Positions 43,372-50,645 of a stretch of 64,000 nt of DNA are shown here, in pieces. A program made the position numbers and the translations under genes. The notes beneath the pieces are model-generated. The model had not been told where the DNA came from. It was given only the letters and a program-made list of their open reading frames with translations, and did not search any database. The stretch is from Alphaproteobacteria bacterium. Lineage in GTDB: Bacteria; Pseudomonadota; Alphaproteobacteria; UBA7985; JAUIBT01. The stretch's first letter is position 1. Every line of letters starts with the position of its first letter. The stretch spans positions 62,001 through 126,000 of the forward strand of contig JAUIBT010000003.1 in NCBI GenBank assembly GCA_030428255.1, written 5' to 3'.

Positions 43372-44973
43372 CTAAAGAAGTCGTCGTGATTCCAACAGGT
43401 CCGGCAAATCGTTTTCCAGCAAGATGACATCGTTGGGCTGGGCTTGGCTCTCAATCCAAGCGCGCGCCTCTGCAAAGCTCGCCACAGGCATCACTTGGGC
43501 ACCTTTGGCTTTCGTCGCTTCGACCAAAGTCGGGATACGATCGGCGCGCACCGCCAACAGCAAGTCCACGCAATCGCCGGCCAACGCGCCAATCTCTGCA
43601 TGTTGCGCGTCGTGCTGAGCGCCCAGCTCGGCCATGCCCGGGGTGATCAGAATGCGCCGCCCACCCTTTTCCTTGCCCAAGGCATCCAGTGCCTTGAGTG
43701 CTGAGGTAAAGCCGATGACATTAGAGTTATAGGCATCGTCCAACAGGGTATAGCCTGTCAAATCTCGCCGCTCGAGCCGGTGGGCAATTTGCGGCATGGA
43801 GCGTAGCGCGATGTTGATCAGCTCGGCGCTAAAGCCTTGGTCGCGCAGCAGCGCAACAATCAGCACCAGATTGTCGGCGTTGTGCTCACCCAGCAGGGCG
43901 AGAGTGTAGGTCTCGCGCACGCCCCGGCGTTCGATGGTGATGTTGGTGCCCTCCAGGCGGGTTGCGACCTGGGTCAAACGAACCTCGGCTGCCTCAGTTG
44001 GGCCGCAAAAATGCACCCGCTCTGGGGCTTGGCGCTTCATGTCTTGGAACACCGCGTGGGCCTGCAAGCTATCGTGCAAATAAACCTGACCCTCGGGCTG
44101 GCGCAGCACGGCAAAACCCAGCTCAGCCTTGGCCTTGGCAACGGTCTCCAGCGACTTAAAGCGCTCGTAGTGGGCCGCACCAACCGCGGTGATAATGCCC
44201 AGGCTCGGCGGGATGAAGTCGCACAGGCGCTGGATCGAGCCAGGGCCATAGGCCCCCATCTCGGCGATGAAATAGGCGTCTTGCGGTTTCAGGCGTTCGC
44301 GGATGTGGCGGGTGTGGCCCAGCACGGTGTTGATCGAGCCCGGCGAATAAAACACGCTGTCCAGGTTTTCCAGTGCGTGGCCCAAGATGTGCTTAGAGGT
44401 GGTCTTGCCGAACGATCCCGTGATGGCGATGATCTTGCCCGGATAGTCGGCCAGCTTGGCCTTGGCCTCGGCGATGTAGCGCTGGTTGACGCGGCGCTGC
44501 AGAGGTTCGAGCGCGGCGTTGGCGGCCATGAGCAGCAGGGGCGGCAGTTGCAACCACAGCCAGATAAACGAAAGATTCAACAGCACCGGTGCGGCGGCGA
44601 CGGCTGCAAAAACCGCGCCCAGTTGATAGAGCCGCTTGGCGCGCTCGGTCATCACCAATTTCTTCTTGGCGCCAGCGTTGATTCGCGCCTCACGGGCGCG
44701 CAGCCAGAGCAAGAAGGCCGTGTAGACCCACATGGCCCAGATGCCTTTACCGCCCAAAGACGCGTGAACCGCAACCGTGGCAGCCAGCGCCAGCGAGGCA
44801 CGAATGTCGATCAAAGGAATGCGCAGCCAGGCGCGCCAGAAGCGGCGGGAATCGTATTCTTCTTGCTGGTAGAATCCAAGAATGGTGGCCAGGCGCACCT
44901 GCATCAGGGCCGCCAGCGCAGCAAACATGGCCAAAACAGAGACGAAAACCAAGGGGCTGGAAAAGCTGATCAT
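43372..44973 (-). CDS. Mur ligase family protein with N-terminal membrane domain (MurF-like)
   Basis: This protein of 533 residues has several membrane helices in the first 160 residues (SPLVFVSVLAMFAALAALMQ and others) followed by a Mur ligase core. The ATP loop is IITGSFGKTTSKHILG-like (AITGSFGKTTSK), the carbamylated-lysine region is RFKSLETVAKAKAEL, the middle domain has LLGEHNADNLVLIVALL and the MurF-like DDAYNSNVIGFTSALKALD follows. The ligase part joins an amino acid or peptide to a UDP-linked substrate in known families. Unlike MurF itself it is outside a division cluster and is tied to the membrane. Its start overlaps the hydrolase stop (ATGA). The substrate is unknown. Confidence 0.85.
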   Translation of the reverse strand: MISFSSPLVFVSVLAMFAALAALMQVRLATILGFYQQEEYDSRRFWRAWLRIPLIDIRASLALAATVAVHASLGGKGIWAMWVYTAFLLWLRAREARINAGAKKKLVMTERAKRLYQLGAVFAAVAAAPVLLNLSFIWLWLQLPPLLLMAANAALEPLQRRVNQRYIAEAKAKLADYPGKIIAITGSFGKTTSKHILGHALENLDSVFYSPGSINTVLGHTRHIRERLKPQDAYFIAEMGAYGPGSIQRLCDFIPPSLGIITAVGAAHYERFKSLETVAKAKAELGFAVLRQPEGQVYLHDSLQAHAVFQDMKRQAPERVHFCGPTEAAEVRLTQVATRLEGTNITIERRGVRETYTLALLGEHNADNLVLIVALLRDQGFSAELINIALRSMPQIAHRLERRDLTGYTLLDDAYNSNVIGFTSALKALDALGKEKGGRRILITPGMAELGAQHDAQHAEIGALAGDCVDLLLAVRADRIPTLVEATKAKGAQVMPVASFAEARAWIESQAQPNDVILLENDLPDLLESRRLL

Positions 44974-45731
44974 GCCGCAAGCTCCTGATCCGGTGCGGCT
45001 TGCAGATCAACCACTGCTTTCGAAATGAGCGAGGCTCCGCGGGTTAGGATGTCCCAGTGCGTTGCGCCTTCCAGCTCGGTCATGTGCGCACCGGGAATGA
45101 GGGCCGCCAGCCGGTGGCCTATTTCGGGCGGGGTCTCGCTGTCCGCGCTGCCGTAGAGCAGGCGCGTGGGGCAGGCGATGGTCGCGGCTGTCGCGCTCTG
45201 GTCCTCGGCGATGGTCTTAACGAAGATGCCGCGCATCTCGCCCGCGTTCAGGTAGTCGGCGGAGGAAAAGCGCTGGCGCAGCGCGTCGTGCTGCGACTTG
45301 GGCAATAAGCGCTTGAGCGCCTGATAGAGGTGCTTGCGATAGGTGAAACGCACTTGCTCTGGTGCGTTGCGTTGGCGCGGCAGGCCCGCGCTGGCGACCA
45401 ACACCAAGCCCTTGACCAGCTCGGGGTGCTGAGCGGCGAGCCGCAGGCCCACGCGTCCACCAAAGGAGTGCCCAACCCAGATGACAGGCCGGCCAACCTC
45501 GCTGCGCAGCCAGGCGGCCACGGCGTCGGCATATTGGCTGGTGTCCCAATCGTCCTCGGGCTTAGGGGTTTGGCCGTGACCGGGCAGGTCGAGCAGACGG
45601 TGGGCATAACGGGTCGAAAGCGCATCGGCCACGTTATAGAAATCAGCGCCGGTGCGTCCCCAGCCGTGGGCCCAGATAACGGGAGCGGCGGCGGCGGCAT
45701 CAAGCGGTTGGCCAAGGTGTTGGCTGAACAA
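44970..45731 (-). CDS. Alpha/beta hydrolase
   Basis: This protein of about 253 residues has the alpha/beta hydrolase fold. The oxyanion loop is VIWAHGWGRTG, the nucleophile elbow is VGHSFGGRVGLRLA, the acid is in YGSADSETP and the histidine in EGATHWDIL. No in-frame ATG is usable; TTG at 45731 gives the expected N-terminus, and the frame upstream runs through the terminator of the TRAP operon, so a longer start is unlikely. It is coupled to the Mur-ligase-like gene by an ATGA overlap. The substrate could be an ester or lactone; it resembles BioH/MenH-type carboxylesterases in general layout. Confidence 0.82.
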   Translation of the reverse strand: MFSQHLGQPLDAAAAAPVIWAHGWGRTGADFYNVADALSTRYAHRLLDLPGHGQTPKPEDDWDTSQYADAVAAWLRSEVGRPVIWVGHSFGGRVGLRLAAQHPELVKGLVLVASAGLPRQRNAPEQVRFTYRKHLYQALKRLLPKSQHDALRQRFSSADYLNAGEMRGIFVKTIAEDQSATAATIACPTRLLYGSADSETPPEIGHRLAALIPGAHMTELEGATHWDILTRGASLISKAVVDLQAAPDQELAA

Positions 45732-45750
45732 AATCAGGTCTCGCGAGCAT

Positions 45751-45788
45751 AAAAAAACACGAGGCGGACTATAGCAGTCCACCTCGTG
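45751..45788 (-). terminator. Rho-independent terminator of the dctPQM operon
   Basis: On the minus strand a stem (CACGAGG pairs with CCTCGTG, and GGACT with AGTCC after one mismatch) is followed by seven T. It lies 70 bp after the stop of the TRAP large subunit and 20 bp before the proposed start of the hydrolase. Confidence 0.9.
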
Positions 45789-45857
45789 ATTGCTACCGGA
45801 TTTCCGGTCCCGCAACCCGGTGCCGCATCTTGGCACCCAAGCTGATAAGGGGCTTGG

Positions 45858-47237
45858 CTAGTTGGTGACGATCTCTGGCCCCATAACCGCGTTGGGAATA
45901 GCGGTGGATAGCCAAGGAACATAGGTCACCAAGATCAAGAAGATGAACAGGATGCCGAGCCAAGGAAGCGCGGCTTTTACCACCGAGAGCATGGGCATGC
46001 GCGCGATCCCTGAGGTCACGAACAGGTTGAGCCCTACCGGTGGTGTGATCATGCCAATCTCCATATTCACCACCATGATGATGCCGAGGTGGATCGGGTC
46101 GATCCCAAGCTTCATGGCGATGGGGAAGACCAGCGGGGCCACAATGACGATGAGGCCGGAGGGCTCCATGAACTGGCCGCCGATCAGCAAGATCACGTTG
46201 ACCATGATCAGGAACATGACCGGGCCAAAGCCTGCGTCGATGATCATCTTGGCGATCTCGTCCGGGATTCGCTCCTCGGTCAAGACGTGCTTTAAAATCA
46301 AGGCGTTGGCGATGATGAACATCAAAGTGACGGTCAGCTTGCCGGCCTCGAACATGGCCTTGCGGTTGTCGTTGTGGACAAAGGCCGTAATGAGCGCCCA
46401 GGGCCGGGTAAAGATCGTGGGCTTTCGTCCGCCCTCGTTGGCCCGCGCCAGCGGCCCCATATCGCGATAGACAAAGTTGGCGATCACGAAGGCATAGACC
46501 GCGGCCACCGCAGCGGCCTCGGTCGGGGTGAAAATGCCGCCATAAATGCCGCCCAAGATAATACCGATCAACAGCAAGCCCCAGATGGCAGCCCGGCCGG
46601 ATTCTGCGATCTCACCCCAGCCTGCCCATGGGTTCTTCGGCAGGCCTTTATAAAGCGCCCAGATCAAGATGCCCAACATCAGCATGCCACCTGCGACCAG
46701 GCCCGGGATGATACCTGCCAAGAACATGCGACCGACAGAGACCTCGACCGAGGCTGCATAGACCACCATGACGATGGACGGCGGGATCAAGATGCCAAGC
46801 GTGCCTGCGTTACAGATGATACCAGCGGCGAATTCCTTGGAATAGCCGACCTGGCGCATGCCCGCGATCACGATGGAGCCGATGGCGACAACAGTCGCAG
46901 GCGAGGAGCCCGACAAGGCCGCGAACATCATACAGGCAAAGACGCCAGCAATCGCCAGGCCGCCGGGCAGGTGCCCCACGCAAGCAATCGAGAAGCGGAT
47001 GATGCGCGAAGCAACGCCGCCGGTGGACATGAAGGTAGAGGCCAATATGAAAAAGGGAATGGCCAACAAGGTGAAGTGGCCGTCAAAGGCGGAGAACAGG
47101 GTTTGTGCCATAGACGCCAAAGAGGCGTCTGAATACCAGATCAAAAACAGGACCGACGACAGACCCAAGGATATCGCAATTGGCACGCCGATGAGTAGCA
47201 AGCCCACCACCATTGCGAAAAGAAGAGCAATTGCCAT
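45858..47237 (-). CDS. dctM: TRAP transporter large membrane subunit DctM
   Basis: This is an inner-membrane protein of 459 residues with about twelve to fourteen helices. Hallmarks are AALSGSSPATVVAIGSIVIA, AGTLGILIPPSIVMVVYAAS, TPTEAAAVAAVYAF and GMITPPVGLNLFVTSGIA. It has an extra hydrophilic loop (about residues 265-290), as in the C4-dicarboxylate type. It begins three bases after the small subunit ends. The dctBD genes next to the operon support C4-dicarboxylate uptake. Confidence 0.95.
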   Translation of the reverse strand: MAIALLFAMVVGLLLIGVPIAISLGLSSVLFLIWYSDASLASMAQTLFSAFDGHFTLLAIPFFILASTFMSTGGVASRIIRFSIACVGHLPGGLAIAGVFACMMFAALSGSSPATVVAIGSIVIAGMRQVGYSKEFAAGIICNAGTLGILIPPSIVMVVYAASVEVSVGRMFLAGIIPGLVAGGMLMLGILIWALYKGLPKNPWAGWGEIAESGRAAIWGLLLIGIILGGIYGGIFTPTEAAAVAAVYAFVIANFVYRDMGPLARANEGGRKPTIFTRPWALITAFVHNDNRKAMFEAGKLTVTLMFIIANALILKHVLTEERIPDEIAKMIIDAGFGPVMFLIMVNVILLIGGQFMEPSGLIVIVAPLVFPIAMKLGIDPIHLGIIMVVNMEIGMITPPVGLNLFVTSGIARMPMLSVVKAALPWLGILFIFLILVTYVPWLSTAIPNAVMGPEIVTN

Positions 47238-47240
47238 GGG

Positions 47241-47912
47241 TTACTTTCCTTCTTCCAGGCGTTGGGCGGCTTCGTCGATTTGATCTTCGACTTCGTGACT
47301 AGCGACCAGCAGGTCTTGTTCGCCGCGGTAGATGCGCAGGGCAACTTGAAGCAAGCGGAACAGCAACAGCGCCATAGACAAGGGCAGCACTGCGTAGGGA
47401 ATGAAGCGCGGAATTTTTTCGTATTCTTCGCCAGCGTTCATGCTGGCCTCGATAAAGCGCAGCCAGTCGGGCATGGGGACGTCCTGAACTTCGTACCAGG
47501 CCTTATCGCGCCACTTGTCTTCGAAACCAAGTGGGAACCAGCGCCCTTCAGTGCCGGGCAAATTGGCAAAGTTGGCCCAGTAGTCCCAGGCACCCTTCAG
47601 CATCAAGAAGGCAAAGATGATGCTAGCCGCCACGGCGATCAGGGCCAAGATACGGCGGGTCTTTTTGGACAGGACCGCCACCAAGGCATCGACGCCCAAG
47701 TGTGCGTTGTGTTTGACCGCATAGGAGGTGCCAAGCAGCACCAGCCAAGCGAACAAATAGACCGTGGCTTCGTTGGCCCACAAGATGTTGCCATTCATGG
47801 CCTTGCGAACCACGACATTGGCGAAGGTGATAAGGGTCATTGCGGTCAACAACAGCGCAATGAGCGTCTCCTCTAGGAAGTCAATTGGCGAACTTTTTTT
47901 GGACTGTTCCAT
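47241..47912 (-). CDS. dctQ: TRAP transporter small membrane subunit DctQ
   Basis: This is an inner-membrane protein of 223 residues with four predicted helices (EETLIALLLTAMTLITFANV, and segments near residues 50-68, 88-110 and 175-195). The ATG at 47912 has GGAGAG just upstream. The long loop between helices three and four (residues about 110-165) is characteristic of the C4-dicarboxylate DctQ group. Confidence 0.92.
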   Translation of the reverse strand: MEQSKKSSPIDFLEETLIALLLTAMTLITFANVVVRKAMNGNILWANEATVYLFAWLVLLGTSYAVKHNAHLGVDALVAVLSKKTRRILALIAVAASIIFAFLMLKGAWDYWANFANLPGTEGRWFPLGFEDKWRDKAWYEVQDVPMPDWLRFIEASMNAGEEYEKIPRFIPYAVLPLSMALLLFRLLQVALRIYRGEQDLLVASHEVEDQIDEAAQRLEEGK

Positions 47913-47977
47913 GCTCTCTCCGTTGATGCCGGGCGGCATCGGCAGGCGGTCTGTGGGGCAAGGCGCTGCATCGCGGT

Positions 47978-48017
47978 AAAAAAGAAGCGCAGTCCCGTTT
48001 TACTAGGACCGCGCTTC
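47978..48017 (-). terminator. Intra-operon terminator/attenuator between dctP and dctQ
   Basis: On the minus strand GAAGCGCGGTCC pairs with GGACTGCGCTTC (one G-U pair) around a 10-base loop and is followed by six T. It lies 30 bp after dctP. Partial termination here would give more binding protein than membrane subunits. Confidence 0.88.
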
Positions 48018-48046
48018 GATTGTCAGCCTACAGCTGCGGCCAGGCT

Positions 48047-49048
48047 TTAGTGCTTGGCGTTGATGGCTTGAGCGGCTGCAATGTTGTCAGCGCCGACGTC
48101 GCCTTCGAACTGCGACCAAACCGGCTTCATGGTGTCAACCCAAGCCTGGCGCTGCTCAGCGTTCAGCTCAACAATGGTGCCACCGGCATCCAGAACGGCC
48201 TGACGCGCAGCCATGTTCACCTTGGTTGATTCTGAGTTGCGGGTCTCAGTGACTTCGCGAACGATGGTCAGGAACTGATCGCGCACGTCTGCATCCAGGC
48301 TGTCCAAGAAATCAACCGAGGTCACCAGCAGATAGTCGATGATACCGTGGTTGGTTTCGGTGGTGCCGTCTTGAACTTCGAAGAACTTCTTGCCGAAGAT
48401 GTTGGACCAAGTGTTCTCTTGGCCGTCAACAACGCCGGTTTGCAGGGCGCCGTAAACCTCAGAGAAGGCCATTTTCTGGGGCGAACCACCCAGGGCCGCC
48501 ATCTGAGCAACCAGCACGTCAGACGGCTGGACGCGGAACTTCAGGCCCGCAGCATCTGTGGGCATGACCAGGGGACGGTTGGCAGACATTTGCTTCATGC
48601 CGTTGTGCCAGAAGGCCAGGCCCTGCAGGCCGCGGCGCTGCATGCTGTCCAGCATGGCTTGGCCGGTTTCAGATGTTTGGAACTCGTCAACTGCGTCAAC
48701 GTTCTTGAACATGAAGGGCAGGTCAAAGATGCGGAAGACCTTGGTGAACTGCTCGAACTTGGACAAAGACGGTGCAGCCAATTGAACGTCGCCTTGCAGC
48801 AGAGCTTCCAGTACCTTGTTGTCGTCGTACAAGGTCGAGTTCGGGTAGACTTCCATACAAGCCTTACCGTTCATTTCCTCGTTCACACGCGCTTCCAACA
48901 AAGAGGCTGCGATGCCCTTGGGGTGCTTGTCAGTGTTGGTTACGTGGGCGAACTTGATAACAACCTCGCCGTCATCGCAGCTAGCGAAAGCGGCGGTTGA
49001 AGCAAACATGGCGGTCGCGGCGACCAGACCCAGTGAAATAAGACGCAT
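48047..49048 (-). CDS. dctP: TRAP C4-dicarboxylate-binding protein DctP
   Basis: This is a periplasmic protein of 333 residues. The signal peptide MRLISLGLVAATAMFASTAA is cleaved near AFA. The ligand-arginine block is DAAGLKFRVQPSDVLVAQMA and the following family motif is AFSEVYGALQTGVVDGQENT. The ATG at 49048 follows GGGAGAA. Residues are close to the classical Rhodobacter DctP type. It is the first gene of dctPQM, transcribed in the same direction as dctBD, which end 244 bp upstream. Confidence 0.94.
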   Translation of the reverse strand: MRLISLGLVAATAMFASTAAFASCDDGEVVIKFAHVTNTDKHPKGIAASLLEARVNEEMNGKACMEVYPNSTLYDDNKVLEALLQGDVQLAAPSLSKFEQFTKVFRIFDLPFMFKNVDAVDEFQTSETGQAMLDSMQRRGLQGLAFWHNGMKQMSANRPLVMPTDAAGLKFRVQPSDVLVAQMAALGGSPQKMAFSEVYGALQTGVVDGQENTWSNIFGKKFFEVQDGTTETNHGIIDYLLVTSVDFLDSLDADVRDQFLTIVREVTETRNSESTKVNMAARQAVLDAGGTIVELNAEQRQAWVDTMKPVWSQFEGDVGADNIAAAQAINAKH

Positions 49049-49184
49049 GAGTTGTTTCTCCCTTAGATGCGTTGGGCTCGATAGGCTCTGCGGGTCGCTC
49101 TTGCGGCTCCGGCACAGCAATCGGATCAAGCTGACGCAAGCTCTAGGGCGCGATCGGCGGCTTGGAAACGGGTCGCGCGAACAA

Positions 49185-49267
49185 ATTTGGGTGCAGATGA
49201 AACAAAAATTTTAAAATGGGTGGAGAAGGGGACAAAGGCCCAAATGCCATGTACCCAAATCCACCCA
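49185..49267. promoter_or_regulatory. Repeated ATTTGGG/CCCAAAT elements upstream of dctP
   Basis: ATTTGGG occurs at 49185-49191, and its inverse CCCAAAT at 49239-49245 and 49254-49260 (15-bp spacing). TGGGTGG (49217-49223) is inverted as CCACCCA (49261-49267). No sigma-54 type GG-N10-GC box was seen between here and dctP. These are candidate DctD sites. Confidence 0.45.
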
Positions 49268-49292
49268 TGGCCACTGCAGACTGTGGATTGAC

Positions 49293-50645
49293 CTAGGCCT
49301 CTGGCTGGAAATCCTCGCGCTTCAGGCCGTATTTTTGCATCTTCTCGTACAGAGTCTTACGGCTGAGCCCCAAAGATTCGTAGGTCTCCTTCAGACGTCC
49401 CTTGTTGGCTGATAGTTCGGCGGCAATTAGGCGGCGCTCGTATTGAGCCACCAAATCCGGCAGGCTTCCGCGCTGGGCGGGGGCCTCGTCCTCCAGCCCT
49501 TCAATGGGAGCCAGGCCCAAGGCAAAGCGGTCGGCGGCGTTGCGCAGCTCGCGCACGTTACCTGGCCAAGGATTGCGCGCCAAGGCGGTGAGCGTGGCCG
49601 CCCCAATCGACGGGATTGGCCGGCGGTATCGGAGGCAAGCTTCGTTTACGAGCTGGGTGAAAAGGCGGGGGATATCCTCGACCCGTTCGGCCAGGCTGGG
49701 CACGCGCAAGGTGATGGTATTGAGGCTGTAGAGCAAGTCGCTGCGAAACTGGCCCGCGCCAACCGCGTCCACCAAGTCACTGCGCGCCGACACGATAAAG
49801 CGCACATCCAGCTCCTGACTATTGGAGGCTCCTAAAGGCGTGACGCGGCGCTCGCGCAGGACCGGCAGCAAGCGGCCTTGCAGCTCCAAGGGCAGGCTGT
49901 CGATACCGTCCAGATAGAGGCAACCGCGCGCGGCTTGCAAGAAACGGCCAAAGCGCGCCCGAATAGCCCCTGGGAAGGCCCCGATCTCATGCCCAAACAG
50001 CTCGCTTTCGATCATCTCGCTGGGCAGGGCCGCACAGTTGATGACGACGAAGGGTTCAGATTTGCGGCTGGAGATGTTGTGGATCGCGCGCGCCACGACC
50101 TCCTTGCCGGTGCCGGTTTCGCCCAAAATGAGAATATCGGCCTCGGTGCCGGCTGCGGCGCGGATGCGGTCGCGCAGCTCAACGATGGGTTTGGTGCGGC
50201 CCAAAACACGGGTCTCAAGCTGGTCGCGTGCGGTAGCGGCGATGCGCAGCTCCCGGTTTTCCAGCGTGAGTTTTCGCTTGTCCAAGGCGCGAGCAGCAAC
50301 CTCGGCAAGATGGCCCGAAGCGAAGGGCTTTTCGATGAAATCGTAGGCACCCGCCCGCATGGCCTCGACCGCCTGCTGCACGTCGCCGTGGCCGGTAATC
50401 AGCACAAAGGGCAGTTCTGGGTCCAGGTCGACCGCACGCTGCAAGAAGGCCATGCCATCAAGGTCGGGCATGCGCAGATCCGAAAGTACAATGCCAAAGA
50501 AATTGCGGCCAATGCGCTCTAGCGCCGGTTCGGCGCTCTCGAAGGCCTGGACCTGAAAGCCCGCAAGCTCCAGGGTTTGAGTGGCAGCTTGGCGGACATG
50601 TGGCTCATCATCAATAAACAGTATCTGGGCTTGATCGCTGGTCAT
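49293..50645 (-). CDS. dctD: DctD-like response regulator with altered AAA+ domain
   Basis: This regulator of 450 residues has a receiver domain (phospho-aspartate in IVLSDLRMPD, residue 56; lysine in DFIEKPF), an AAA+ domain (Walker A GETGTGKE) and a C-terminal Fis-type helix-turn-helix (KETYESLGLSRKTLYEKMQK). Two sigma-54 activator hallmarks are changed: GAFTGA reads GAFPGA (about 49966-49983), and the Walker B acidic pair reads LYLDGID, with glycine for glutamate. The ATP hydrolysis and sigma-54 contact functions are therefore doubtful, while DNA binding should remain. It overlaps dctB by four bases and is the likely regulator of dctPQM. Confidence 0.92.
   Translation of the reverse strand: MTSDQAQILFIDDEPHVRQAATQTLELAGFQVQAFESAEPALERIGRNFFGIVLSDLRMPDLDGMAFLQRAVDLDPELPFVLITGHGDVQQAVEAMRAGAYDFIEKPFASGHLAEVAARALDKRKLTLENRELRIAATARDQLETRVLGRTKPIVELRDRIRAAAGTEADILILGETGTGKEVVARAIHNISSRKSEPFVVINCAALPSEMIESELFGHEIGAFPGAIRARFGRFLQAARGCLYLDGIDSLPLELQGRLLPVLRERRVTPLGASNSQELDVRFIVSARSDLVDAVGAGQFRSDLLYSLNTITLRVPSLAERVEDIPRLFTQLVNEACLRYRRPIPSIGAATLTALARNPWPGNVRELRNAADRFALGLAPIEGLEDEAPAQRGSLPDLVAQYERRLIAAELSANKGRLKETYESLGLSRKTLYEKMQKYGLKREDFQPEA

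Noticed and set aside
43837-44988. Open frame of 383 codons on the plus strand
   Set aside because: It is antisense to the Mur-ligase-like gene, rich in Gln, Gly and Arg with no known motif, and has no ribosome site.
46374-47132. Open frame of 252 codons on the plus strand
   Set aside because: It is antisense to dctM; the product is very rich in Asp, Arg, His and Gln, as expected when membrane-protein codons are read backwards.
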